Positions 1-10,559 of a DNA stretch of 64,000 nt are shown in pieces. The position numbers and the translations under genes are program-made. This DNA is from Isoetes taiwanensis (Eukaryota > Streptophyta > Lycopodiopsida > Isoetales > Isoetaceae), in assembly GCA_021234155.1 (NCBI GenBank), contig JAJEKV010000341.1, positions 124,001 through 188,000 on the forward strand, given 5' to 3'. Below the pieces are notes generated by a model. It was given only the letters and a program-made list of their open reading frames with translations. It was not told the DNA's origin and ran no database searches. Numbering within the stretch: position 1 is the stretch's first letter; each line of letters starts with the position of its first letter.

Positions 1-1730
1 TAGTTCTTTGATGTCCATGTAACATCAACATGTGGATCTATTGATGCCTTGTGTTGGTAAATGTCAACCTCCATTTTTTTTAGATAGAAAATGATTTTAT
101 CAATACGCTATGTTATGAACTTAAATATTGCAGAAGACAACGGATTAAGTAGTAGAATGCTCTAATACTTGTTATATCCATACAGAAAGAAAATACCATG
201 TGTGGTGGCTAGCCCCTCACCACCCATTATATGCCTTTTGTTTATACAACTTCAAGAGCCAAGTTGCACTATTGCATTGTCACGCGATTTGGAAGGTAGT
301 TGCTTCAAATATGCAACATCTTCGACTTGCTTATTTGCAATGGTATCTCACAATATCCTCCTCATTCTACATTTGTCACCAGGAAAGTCAAGTGGCGGAT
401 TTAGTGTTGTAGATTATGTGCTTGTGACCGAGTAAGATCTATATCTTGTGTCACGCGTATGCAGGTAGGAACAAACAATACAGATGAGGGAGTAGATTTA
501 GATCATTAACCTCTGAAATAGACTGGCAACCCATACAAATCCACTATCAGGCTACCTTCCAGATGCTCAACCTTGCCTGGATTATGATCTGGCAGAGGCT
601 TATACCTAGCTGCTAACAATAGAGCTATTGGGAACTCTGCAGCTTGCCACATTAGAGCAGTAGACTGGCAAGCTGGTCACAGTCCATTTGAGTGGAGCAA
701 TATTTTGGGAGAAGATATGCACAATGTGATGTGAATTGTATTATGCTTTTATCTTTAGATAATATAAAATAATAAAGAGGAATGACATGGCATAATGATG
801 ACATGGCAATTGGTAATTCAAGAGAAGTTAGAATTTAGAAAACAAAACATAAGAAAGGCAAAGGAGAGAAGAGACAACAGAGTATAAAAGAGATAATTAG
901 GGATTTGAAGAAGCAATTTAGAGGTAAGACATGTTTTAAAGGAAGTAATCCTTCTGATACAAAATATAGAAGAAGAGGAAGGAATCAATCTATTTCAAGA
1001 ACATGCTGAATAATATATCCATCTCAGTCTCTGATTCTAAACGCCTCTGACCTTGGCTTGGAAATCTTCGATTCTGATATACTGCTCCAAATCATGAATT
1101 GATGGTTTTCCCTTGGAACCTAAAGGCCGAAATTCCCAATCGTTTCATCTCTAGATGTTGTGGATCCCTCTGAGGATCTTTTCGATGGGTAGGGCAGGCC
1201 ATCTGACCGCTGCCTTTGTCAAATTAGAGCCAATGATGGCTCTTCATGACCCACACAATCAGGTGGTGCCACATCATCCTCTCATAAGGGATTTTTATTT
1301 CATACCTATGTTTTGTTGTTTAGCCATGAATTTTATAACATTCTATGCACTATCACATCTGAAAGCAGGATGGTCTTTGCGGATATAGGGCAATCCAGTT
1401 GCCTAGTTTTTTTTTCGCTCCGGCATGTTATAAATAGAAGAATGCCTCGACATCATATGAACTAAGGGTTATGTTCTAATTGTTCGTAAATCTAGAATAT
1501 GTTCACTCTGTTCAGGGCATGAACATCTTAGATAACGGATAGCGAATACATTCTGATGATATCCTTAGGCATTAACAAGGTTCCATTTAATAGTGGATCT
1601 TAACAAATGTAATTGGATACATGTTCATAAATAGTCTTTCTTGAGTTAGCATATTCTTAGAAATACTGGAAATCGCTCATGTTGCTAGCCTGGATTGCAC
1701 CTTGGTCTGCCCACAACTCTTTGTAGAGAC
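1..1730. other. Anonymous sequence, no gene recognised
   Basis: No reading frame here resembles a known protein; the short ORFs at 169-435 and 1155-1388 have no recognisable domain. A TATA-like stretch (tataaaag) lies near 888. If the primer binding site at 1999 belongs to an LTR retrotransposon, part of this segment could be the upstream portion of its LTR, but I cannot place a 5' LTR boundary. Confidence 0.5.
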
Positions 1731-1739
1731 TAAGCAGAA

Positions 1740-2010
1740 ACCGAGGCTACAAGTGTTAAGCACTTAACACTAGTGAGTGGGCACTGATGAAGCTCACTAG
1801 TGCGGACTCGACGCTGGTCACGCCGAGTTGCTTCTAGGTGAAGGTTATTCTCCTGAGCTAGAGACCCGTAGCTTAGGGGTATCGCAACATATTAATTGGG
1901 ATTTGGGGACGACATGTAGGTTCTGCACCCATGGATCTTGAGCATTGTGTTAAATATATAAATAACAACCAGTGTCGGGCGAAGGACCGTCACAAAATTG
2001 GTATCAGAGT
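1740..2010 (+). mobile_element. LTR 3' end plus tRNA-iMet primer binding site
   Basis: The 12 bases at 1999-2010 (tggtatcagagt) match the complement of the 3' end of plant initiator tRNA-Met at 11 of 12 positions. That is the usual primer binding site of Ty1/copia and Ty3/gypsy elements. It sits five bases after a sequence ending gaccgtcaca at 1994, which fits an LTR ending in CA. A second LTR ending in GTCACA is seen on the minus strand at 57344. A short perfect hairpin lies inside the presumed LTR (agtgttaag at 1752-1760 pairs with cttaacact at 1763-1771). No gag follows, so this is a fragment. The left LTR boundary was not found; 1740 is only a convenient limit. Confidence 0.6.
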
Positions 2011-2146
2011 CAATCACGAGATGAACCTAGATATTGTAACTACGAGATTAAGTAGAGATGTGTTGATAGTGATTGCTAGAGACCATGATGGAGAACCATA
2101 ACATAATCACTAGTTTTTCTCAGTAATTAATTCAGGGTAATAATAA

Positions 2147-2180
2147 TATTTTATTTATTTATTTATTTATTTATTTTTTA
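2147..2180. repeat. (ATTT)n microsatellite
   Basis: An uninterrupted run of ATTT units just downstream of the primer binding site region. It is a simple repeat with no coding role. Confidence 0.9.
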
Positions 2181-2586
2181 TGTACATGGATTTGCTATGT
2201 TGAGATGTAAATGACAAACTATAGCCGATATCTAAATGTCATGGAATGACTGACATTAACAGTAAGCACTGTAAAAAGCACAATTTCATTAAAATGGGAA
2301 ATTTCGTGATTCCAATTAGATACGAAAATCTTTTTTAGTTCATTTAATGCCAATTTTTTAAGCAATTATAGCGCCATTAAGAAAAAATATGCCTCTAAAG
2401 TGTCATTTATTGGCGCCATTAAAAATACTAACAGTGCATATAAAGAAAATAAAGAAACATAACATCACAAAATTAGTTAAAATTTCCAAATTCACCAATT
2501 TGCATATCAAAATTTTTGCCACAACAGGCAAAAAGGGAGTCTTTACAAAAGTATTATTGTACAATTTAATATTATAATCACAAAAT

Positions 2587-3640
2587 TCAGGGTTCCTCAT
2601 CAGGATCAGCTTCTGCATCAGGATCAGCTTCTGCATCAGGATCAGGTTCCACATCAGGATCAGGTTCCACATCAGGATCAGGTTCAGCATCGCCAGGGCC
2701 ATGGCTAGAAGAAGCACCCATAGGATCGACCTGAAAGGTCTCAAACGCTGTGGCAGTGAAAGTGGGATCATTAAGCATGTCCAGATCGAATTGTGCGTTC
2801 TTGATCTCATCATAGTCCACATCGGGTGGAGCTTCAGGCATCTCTGTATTTGATGGATCTACAGTTTCTTCAGCAACAGTACCTTGTCTCTCTGTCACAG
2901 GAACTGCTGAAAGTATAGGATTCAGTAGGCGGTCAAGCCTATCAAGAATCCCCTTTAGGCACTCATGCTTAAGCGGGTCACTTTCGAAGACAATGCAAAA
3001 TCTCTTATTCATCAATGAAGCCCGGCCAAAAGAACCACAGGAGAAGTAATCAAACACCCCTGTTCCTGGCGGTACCATTTTCTGCACGAGGTAGGAGCAT
3101 GTGGCAGGCCCCAGCTGGTTTCTCATGATTATGTCCCCTGGCAAGCCTTGCCAGCTGTACCTGAATCTGCTGTTGCAGAGCTTTCCTGCCATAGCCTCGG
3201 TCTCCACCTCTTCGTCTTCTGCGTTAGGCACAGGAACTGGTGGCAGTTCTTGAGGATGATCGTTGAAGGGGAATTTGAGGTCAATTTCATCGACAAGAGG
3301 ACCTGCAGTGGCCTGAATCTTTGTGGCGTACACTAGTGCATGGACCTCCTGAACTCCTGGGGCAGGCGGATTTTTGTATTCGTCCTCATACGTGCCAATA
3401 AAAACTCTGGATCTGGAATCCAGATCATCCAACACAGATGAAATCAAAAAATTATGCTCTGGCCTTGCAAAGACCACTATCCAGAAAGAATCAGCTGTGG
3501 TGTTCTTTACAGCTGTATTAAAGAAATTAGACAGAGTGGTCTTGTCCCACATTGGAGTGATGCCTCTAGTGTCCAGGGCTATCAAGGATGCTGGTACAGG
3601 ATTGCAAACAAATTGCCCCCTGGCCGCCGGGTTAGTTCAA
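2587..3640 (-). pseudogene. Methyltransferase-like C-terminal exon with Asp/Pro/Glu repeat tail
   Basis: An uninterrupted frame of about 350 codons runs from just after a TGA (complement of 3637-3639) to a stop at 2587. No ATG begins it, so it is probably an internal or 3' exon. The order of elements fits a beta-type amino-methyltransferase: a strand ending ALDTRG then W-D where the catalytic DPPY would be, a strand SFWIVVFARPEHN, a VHALVYATK strand, then VFDYFSCGSFGRAS resembling the SAM-binding motif I (D-x-F-x-G-S-G) followed by a strand ending FES. DPPY is replaced by DTRG, so catalysis is unlikely. The tail is acidic with six near-repeats of the type DPDVEP/DPDAEA, reflected as an 18 bp DNA repeat at 2597-2690. 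Upstream homology continues in another frame (RREDLEDFRSRVELTRRPGG at about 3617-3680), showing a frameshift. Confidence 0.5.
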
Positions 3641-4286
3641 CTCGCGAACGGAAGTCTTCAAGATCCTCCCTCCGCAAGACAAAGATTAGCGTATGAATTT
3701 TGCCAAAGCGGTGGCACGCTATCAAAAACTCCTTCCTTGGTCACGCCAACTTCAACCCACTTACTATGCAAGGTGGCCATGGAAATTAGGTCGTTGCCCC
3801 TCAAGCCCGCCCACGCTAAAGATCGGAGATCGATTGAAGGATTTAAACTTCCTCGGAAAATTATCCTTCACATATTCAAAAATCTCCTTCTTCAAGAACG
3901 ATATAGATCGTAGTGTCTTTGCCCTTGTCTTGAAGAAGTGCTTACTAGATAATCGAGGTGACCTTCACGTAGGTATTCTATCCAAAGACCTCCTCGAACA
4001 AAATCCGACAGTCTTCATAGTCCATACCCCTAATGCACCTCGTGTATGTCCGACCAAGTAGTCGACTTTTGACCGATTCACGTGTAATAGTCTCCGTCCT
4101 TTATTATCTTTTAGTTTGCAAGATTTCCACAAGTTCCAAAGGGACATGAATAGTGAAAAAATATCCCCGCATGAAGACCCACCGGGTTGAAATCTTTTTC
4201 GGTTGCTTACCACGCGATGGTAACTTCAGCCAAAGCCGATAACGCCGAAAACAAGAAGAAGTTAGTTTTGAATGCAAATGATTATG

Positions 4287-4420
4287 AAATAGCGCGCTGG
4301 GCGCCATTTGTTTACCAAATGGAGGTGGCTCATTTGTGATTAAATGGGCCGTGGCGCCATTTAGTGACTAAATGGCGCCGGCGCCATTTCCTCAAAGAAA
4401 TGGCGCCGTGGCGCCATTTG
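4287..4420. repeat. Palindrome array A (GGCGCC palindromes)
   Basis: Four copies or near copies of a 22-24 bp palindrome with flanks AAATGG/CCATTT and core GGCGCC: 4287-4310, 4341-4363, 4369-4390 and 4397-4420, plus a weaker half-symmetric form at 4316-4336. The consensus centre is atggcgccrtggcgccat. They lie in the presumed intron that starts at the GTACAT donor at 4451-4452 on the minus strand. Confidence 0.85.
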
Positions 4421-4452
4421 GTAATCCAGCGTAAAAGTAAAACACGATGTAC

Positions 4453-4990
4453 CTTGTATGGTTCTCGAACGAGATTGCCCGCGGCCCCGATGGATCGGGC
4501 TTCCTTAAAGAGCATATTGTTGCCGCAGTTGGGTTATTTTATCAATGAAAGGCTCCTTGAAGATAGTCTTGGCGGCGATATCATTGACTTCACAACCGAA
4601 GTACTTGTGCACTCTTTGCTCATCCACCGTGCTGCACAAGACTCGGCAATTCGATACTCATAAATTTTTGCCATTTGTTCTTGGGACTTTGCAGTGCCGA
4701 AGTCTTCTACAAACAAGTCGGGCGGCCATAATGAATCGATTGCCATTCACTATGTAATAGTTCATCCCCATGAGGTCATCCTCGGATTTTCCAAGGATGT
4801 AGTTTCTTTGTGAGGGGATTGAATGGAATCACGTCCCGAGGAGTAAACACCGGATGTGGGTCTCTTTGAAAGGATTCCACTAAGGTCTTGACGTGCTCCA
4901 TATTTCTTGGCCTAGATGTCGATTTGCGGGCCCTTGGTATAGAAATTTGAACACGTTTATTCGTTTTATAAATGTGATGCCCAGAGGAAA
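4453..4990 (-). pseudogene. ParB-like N-terminal nuclease/partition-fold segment, frameshifted
   Basis: Minus-strand translation gives, across frames, MEHVKTLVESFQRDP, then YYIVNGNRFIMAARLV, then EYRIAESRVLCSTVDEQRVH and IFKEPFIDKITQLRQQYAL. The pattern of a helix (VKTLVESF), a strand plus N-G-x-R-x-x-x-A-A, and a following V-L-C strand recalls the ParB/sulfiredoxin core (D-G-x-H-R-x-x-A-x). This is a fold-level resemblance, not a confident homology. Two or more frameshifts (near 4630-4650 and 4505-4515) break it. Exon sequence ends at 4453 with CAAG|GTACAT; the following intron holds the palindromes at 4287-4420. Confidence 0.4.
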
Positions 4991-5284
4991 AAAGATGGCG
5001 GTGGTCAATGATCTTTCTCAGAACGTGTTCTCAGGCCGTCTTCTCCTCTTCTCGATCTTTCCACCTTAAGATTTGGAGGCACCTCGAGCAAGCCGAGCTA
5101 TTCTTAATGTGAGCTTCTTTGGCTCTGTCTTCTTAATGGGGACCCTTTTTGGTCGGGCGTGCTCGCAGAATCTTGGATATGTGATGGGCTTGGAACTTCA
5201 CCACCACCTTCGGGCGTGCTCGTCGCTCCTCTCATGCCGTCACGGGGACTGCCATCGAGGGACTTGGAGTCAGTGTCTCTCCCT

Positions 5285-5540
5285 CTGCTTTTTTAGGTGT
5301 CCTCTCCTTCTCGAGGAGGACTCCCCCCTGTGCTTCTTCTTCTTTTCCCTTCTATTGCCACGGTTCCCTTTCCTCTCCGTCCCTTTCACGCCCTACTTTG
5401 TTCTTCCTTCCTCCCTTTCCCGTCCTTTTCCTTGTCTTTCTTGTCTTTCTTCTTCCTTTCCTTCCTTTCTTTCTTTTCCTTTTCTTTCCTTTCCTTCTTC
5501 TCTTTCTTTTCCTTATCGGGATCTTCGTGGTCCTTTCTCT
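5285..5540. repeat. Polypyrimidine/polypurine tract
   Basis: An almost pure C/T run on the plus strand (ttcc, ttct and cctt mixes). Read on the minus strand it gives a Lys/Arg/Glu/Gly-rich low-complexity peptide in line with the decayed gene at 2587-7044, so it probably encoded a charged linker. The plus-strand open frames here (5073-5714, 5297-5602) are Ser/Phe/Leu artefacts of the same tract. Confidence 0.75.
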
Positions 5541-6190
5541 TCACCTTCCCTTGTCCGCCTTTCCTTGCTCGGCTTCACGGCCATCTTCCTCGATGCGGAT
5601 GAGGAGTCTTTTTTATTTGCAAGTGCTGCGGTTGCCTCCATAGGTTTTTCTTCCTGCTCGCGGTTTCGGTTTTCAGCCGTGTCCACAATGGCGGGTAGTT
5701 TTCTGTTGGGCTAATGCCTTGACAGCGAATGAAGCGAGTTCTTCGACTCGTTCAAGCGATTCGAAGAATCATAAAACCCCTCAAGATTTCTTGTGGACCT
5801 CGATATCGGCTTCTTCAAAGTCGTTGTATGATGGAGAGCCCGGCCTTTTGCTTTCGAACCGCCTACATTTGCTATACTAGCGGACATTATTGTGGGATCA
5901 TAAAACTTCCGGTCCACATAGTAGACTATTATTTTTTTGGCGTGCATTGTGTCTTCACTGCACCACCCCGATCCAATCTTCGCGCCCGCTCTTGCTAGTC
6001 AACCTCATGTTAACCAAGATACCCGGCTGGTAAATTCCGGCTACTGGGGCCGTCTCCTTTATCAGCAGGCAGAGCTCTCTTCTGCAGTCTCCTTTCGAGC
6101 CCGTAGAGGTGGAGGGGCTCACCCGCATTATTTCCATGCACCAGTTCCTATCTGTCAGCATGATAGTCTGGTCGGATTGAAATTGTGTTT

Positions 6191-6977
6191 CTGAACGTAA
6201 CATAGCCGCAAACAAAGACGATCGGCAACAAAGGCATCAATAACTCTGACTGAAACAAGTAGACAGACCAGACGACTAAGCAAATGGCGCCATGGCGCCA
6301 TTTGCATCTGAGTTCATTGCAATCTACACAAATGTAAGATAATAGACATCAGATGGCGCGATAGACAATAGACATCAAATCAGAAGACAATAGACATCAA
6401 ATGGCGCGGTCGCGCCATTTGCCAACAAGAAGACCATTTGCCTACAACAATACAATATTGTAAGCTACTGAACATTAAACGGCGCCATGGCGCCATTTGT
6501 CAACCACAGGTCCCTAATGTAAGACAATAGACATCAAATGGCGCGGTAGCGCTATTTGCCAACAAGAAGACCATTTTCCAACAACAATACATTGTAAGCT
6601 ACTAAACATTAAACGGCGCCATGGCGCCATTTGTCAACCACAGGACCCTAATGTAAGACAATAGACATCAAATGGCGCGGTGGCGCCATTTTCCAACAAG
6701 AAGACCATTTGCCAACAATACCCTATTGTAAGCTAATGAACATTAAACGGCGCCATGGCGCCATTTGTCAACCACAGGCCCCTAATGTAAGATAATAGAC
6801 ATCAAATGGCGCGATGGCGCCATTTGCAAACAACAATACCCAAAAATAGGACAATAGACATCAAATGGCGCGATGGCGCCATTTGCCAACAACAAAGACA
6901 CAAATTCAGCAACAAGATTCGAAATGGCGCGGCGGCGCCATTTCGGCCAAAAGAAACAGTGCAAGTAGATGACATAC
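6191..6977 (-). other. Intron 1 of the decayed methyltransferase-like gene
   Basis: The donor GTATGT (complement ending at 6977) and acceptor TTCAG (ending at 6191) give a 787 bp intron. Removing it joins exon 1 and exon 2 in phase 1 (G|AA makes Glu, reading on into TQFQSDQTIML). Most of the intron is occupied by palindrome array B, so the repeats sit in non-coding sequence. Confidence 0.6.
6281..6944. repeat. Palindrome array B, about ten copies with spacer repeats
   Basis: Palindromes occur at 6281-6304, 6398-6421, 6476-6499, 6535-6558, 6611-6633, 6669-6691, 6744-6767, 6803-6826, 6862-6885 and 6921-6944, with a half copy at 6351-6360. Two alternating types are visible: caaatggcgcgg..cgccatttg, preceded by agacaatagacatc, and ttaaacggcgcc..cgccatttg, preceded by a spacer such as taagctactgaacat. 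Together they form a higher-order unit of about 135 bp repeated roughly three times (6398-6767). Arms are nearly always symmetric, while the central two to four bases vary. Confidence 0.9.
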
Positions 6978-7144
6978 CTGTGCCTTCCGGTGTGCTAGCC
7001 GCTGTCTCCACATTCCGAGTTGCTCCAGAATTGTCGACTTCCATTTCGAGCGCCTTGATTTTGGCCCAGAAACTGGTGTGTAGCTTGATGGAGTGAGGCG
7101 CTGAACTGTGGGGAAATGGCGCCGGAAAAACTAAAACCGGGGCT

Positions 7145-7510
7145 TAAAAAAGGGCATTTGATAGCTGGCGCCAGGGCGCGGCGAAGGCGCCGGGCGCCTC
7201 GTGGCTAGGGTCGAGGCTACCGAGAGCTGGAATACTAAAATGAAAGCTAAAATGAGGTCCTCCAGAAAAACAATGGGGCATAACTAACTTTTTACCGGGT
7301 CGTCTGCCGCACCACAAAGCGGGCAGCCTAGGGGCCCGGTGGTCGCAGCGCCCATGCCCGCCAAGCCGCCCATGCCCGCTGACGCCCGTGGCGGTCCAGG
7401 CGGGCATGCCCGCCCATGCCCATGGCGGTCCAGACGCCCATGCCCGCCCAAAATTGAATTTTGAAATTCGAATATTTCCCGCCCTACCGCCCGCCCGCCC
7501 AAATTTGAAC
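7145..7510. repeat. GC-rich imperfect minisatellite between the divergent genes
   Basis: Repeated ggcgggcatgcccgcc and cccatgcccgcc motifs, a run of gcgggcggg on the minus strand, and several GGCGCC sites (7168, 7187, 7195). It lies between the two divergent decayed genes and could be their shared upstream region. The long open frames here (7144-7557 minus) are Gly/Arg/Ala composition artefacts. Confidence 0.7.
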
Positions 7511-8227
7511 ATAGAATTCAAAAATCCCGCCCGTAATTTGAAAATTTGCCACCACAAAATTTAAAATTCCGCCCGCGGAATTGAAATTTGGCCGCCACTT
7601 GTCCAAGTCGAATGGTCCGCTTTTAAAATTGTACTTTGCATTTAAAGCTCCCTCTTTGTCGCCGTTCTTCCTCTTAAGGCGACCATGCCACGACGCAGAC
7701 GCGTTGAGGTTGCACCTGGTCAGCGCTTTCGAACGAACCGCTTTGTTACCGTTTCTTTCACCGCCGCTTCGATAAGGCGCTTCTTTTTTCGAAGCGCGTA
7801 GGCGTAAACTTTGCAAGGCGCGATGCGTGCCGTCGGCGCTTTCTTTCCGGCTCCACGAAATCCTGTGATTCTTGGCGCTTTCTTCTTGGCCTTCAGTTCT
7901 CTGCGAATTCATCCATTGGGATTAGCTTTTTTCTGTTCCATCTATCGCCGAAAGTACATACCACCATGGATCTATCTAATATCAAGTAAGTCCACTATTT
8001 CGGTAGGAATAATGTTCGTAGGTGTAGCGTGTTCAAATGCTGAATTTCATACTGCCAGGACACAGAAACTTGGTTTCACTTGCAGAGTTTGCATGGGGTG
8101 CCCATGTTATGCATGCCTGCTCTTATTGACACATATACAGCAATGGGAGCAAGAATGCATAACATAGGCACCTCGTGTAGATTTTGTGATGGAGCTTAGT
8201 CAAATCGCCTCATGGCTCCCACTTGAT

Positions 8228-8575
8228 CAAATGGCGCCAGGGCGCCATTCTATTCCAAATACCCTTAAAATGGTGTATTGGTAAATGGCGCCATGGCCAT
8301 TCGGTTGAACATGGTGCAAGGTTGAAATGTTGTGAATTTGAAGCTAAATGGCGCCATGGCGCCATTTGGATTTAAACGGTGCACTTCGATCAAATGGCGC
8401 CATGGCGCTATTTGTTCCAAACCCTAAACACATGCCACGTTGCCATGGGTTTGAATTTGGATCAAATGGCGCCATGGGCCATTTGATCCAACTTTTTCTT
8501 TTCGACCAAATGGCCATGGGCCATTTAGCTCCAAAGTTAGACCAAAATTTTGTCTTCTACACTAAATGGCGCCAC
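8228..8575. repeat. Palindrome array C
   Basis: Copies at 8228-8250, 8283-8300 (shortened), 8345-8368 (perfect), 8391-8414, 8463-8486 and 8507-8527 (shortened core ggccatgggcc), and a half copy at 8563-8575. The array ends about 70 bases before a splice acceptor-like GAAACAG at 8646, so it lies in a presumed intron of the plus-strand gene, as arrays A and B do in the minus-strand gene. Confidence 0.88.
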
Positions 8576-8835
8576 TTTTGCTTGTTTATTGCTTATTTTT
8601 CGTCTAATTCATATGTTCTAAAAAAGTTTCGCCTTGATTGAAACAGGTTCAATTTTCCCCTGTACAACCTATTCGTCGGAAGCACAATTGTTGCCCGGGG
8701 ACATATTTTGAATAGAACCACTCTTCATGGGAAGGAAATAGTTCCTTCAAATGTAGCAATTGAGGTCACTTGAGTCCGTGATCCCATCGAATGAAGCTTC
8801 GGTCCCGCGGAGGGCGATAACATTGGTGAGGCAAG

Positions 8836-9867
8836 AGGGGCACATTCATTGGGTGGCCTAAGAGGGATGTAAAACCAAATGAGTGGCCCTCAAGTGAAGA
8901 TACGTCTTCGAGATCCCTCAATTTGCCCTCTTCACAAGAGGATTCATCTAGTAGTCCACCATCTGTCAGTAGCCCGCCGGACATCAGTTTCACTGCTCAC
9001 TGTGGTGAACCAAGCAATACAGCAACAAATGAAGAAGACGAGATAGTAGAGGAGATTGGAGGTCATGAGAATCTAGCTGCCCGTCTTGGTCTCAGGTTGT
9101 TTAAGCCTGAAGATGAGACAGTCTACTACTCCAGAACAGATCTACTAGGTTTGCCATGCTACATTCTTCACTCCTGCATTGGATCTAAATATTCGGAGGC
9201 GAATATAGTCTTTAGTGATCCTCAGGATGCTATAGACGATGAGTTCTTGGGTGTATCAAAGGTCGGGCTTACAGTGGGTAACATAATAGATCCAACGGGA
9301 AACCAAAACATCAGGTCATGTCATGCTTGTGCTGAGAGGCCTATAGCTAACAGTTTAGTAACCTGGGAGACCCATGATGTTTTGCTTCATGATGGTAGGA
9401 CAGTTTCACAACATTTACAAGCTCGAGCTGCTCTCGAACATGATGACTCAGAAGTTGAGTGCTTGGAAGCTGATGTTGAGAAGCAATTCAAGAGGAAAAG
9501 GAAATATAACTATGTGAAGAGGGTCAGGAGGGAACCAAAGGGGGATAGCAAGCAGGAGAGGATGTGCGCTTCCAAGTCAATCAAGAGTGCTCTAAAATCA
9601 ACATGCTGCAAGGACGAATGTGTCAAAAAACTGAGCCGAGAGCAAGTATGTGCCTTAAGAAAAGAATTTTATTCTCAATCAAGCAGTGCCAGGATTACGC
9701 TTGTTTTTGATGTGTTGAGTGTAACTTATACAGGGCAGTCGGAGGCGAAAGTAGTGGTCTCTGGAGTGGAGTGCTGTCAATTCGCATGGCGCGTGGCTCT
9801 AGGAGTTGCTCAGTCTACGTTTTATAGTTGGAGGAAGAGGTTCGAGTTAGGTGGAAAACGGCAGTGA
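8836..9867 (+). pseudogene. Longest open part of the transposase-like gene
   Basis: About 343 codons without a stop. There is no ATG at its left edge, which supports an exon continuation. The visible order is a Trp-Pro-Lys-Arg segment, a Ser-rich linker (residues about 25-50), an acidic stretch EEDEIVEEIGG, a Cys-containing segment CHACAERPIANSLVTWETHD (possible CxxC), then a bipartite basic region and a Cys cluster (STCCKDECVKK) near residue 255. The final part, STFYSWRKRF, resembles a helix-turn-helix recognition helix. The frame is lost at 9865 and homology continues in other frames. Confidence 0.5.
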
Positions 9868-10559
9868 GCATGGTAATGAGGCTCTAAGAAGCCTAGATGC
9901 GCGGACACTAGCTACAGAAAGTGTGCTTGATACCTTCATTAGTGAGAATGCGGAGAGCATTCCACATAGAAGCAAAAAAGGAAAGGATGATATAAGGGAG
10001 AATGTTCGCAAACTTCCTTCCATCCTTAATAAGAAGAGCATACATAAGGAAGTGGGTGCCGTGGTGGAAGAATTGACGGGAAAGAGTGTAACCTTGCCCT
10101 CTTTTTACAATATTTGGAAGAAAGAGTTTCCGGACGTCAAAGATAGCAAAAAATACAAAGATTCTCCAAGTGTAACATATGTGTAGTCATCAAGCAAAAA
10201 TTGGAAAGAACAAAAGATACAAGGGAGAGGCGCAACCTTTCAATTCAACGGCGGGCACATATGTTGGAACAACGTTCCTGTAGGAGTCAATATTGGCATT
10301 GGCGTGCATTATCACATCGTTCAGCCAGAAAGTCACCTTTGCATAATACATGATAAGATGGATCAGGTCAAAACACTCACACCAAGAAGTCACCATCTCG
10401 CAAAAATCTGTTTTGGAGAGGAGATCGCTTGAAGAGCGGCTTTGGGGAGCATTGACACATGGTCATGGTGGGCGGGCTTATGGCCATTTCTCTCTTGATC
10501 TTTGGAAGGATGACTCAAACTTTCATGTTGGATCACTCTCTAGGATCCTACACTATCTT

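Larger units (their letters stand above)
2587..7044 (-). pseudogene. Decayed multi-exon gene: ParB-like segment plus degenerate N6/N4 DNA methyltransferase-like domain
   Basis: Coding sequence can be followed on the minus strand from an ATG at 7042-7044 to a stop near 2587, but it is broken by several frameshifts and stops. Exon 1 (6978-7044, about 22 codons starting MEVDNSGATR) ends CAG|GTATGT and joins in phase to exon 2 at 6190 (acceptor TTCAG). Exon 2 continues to about 5955. Next come a Lys/Glu-rich stretch encoded by the polypyrimidine tract at 5285-5540, a ParB-like segment (about 4453-4990) ending at a GTACAT donor at 4451-4452, and a middle part (about 3780-4260) in shifting frames. 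Last is a methyltransferase-like C-terminal part (2587-3640). What is seen is a multi-exon gene structure under decay. The domain assignments rest on motif resemblance from memory. It could be a host gene family or the cargo of a large mobile element. The divergent neighbour at 8647 shares the same intronic palindromes. Confidence 0.6.

Noticed and set aside
5073-5714. 213-codon plus-strand ORF
   Set aside because: It runs through a polypyrimidine tract; its Ser/Phe/Leu-rich sequence is a composition artefact, and coding signal is on the other strand.
6281-6944. CRISPR-like array
   Set aside because: The repeats are regularly spaced, but the spacers are themselves repeated and the context is an intron of a eukaryotic gene.
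7144-7912. Overlapping Gly/Arg-rich minus-strand ORFs
   Set aside because: They follow from the GC-rich minisatellite and show no domain.
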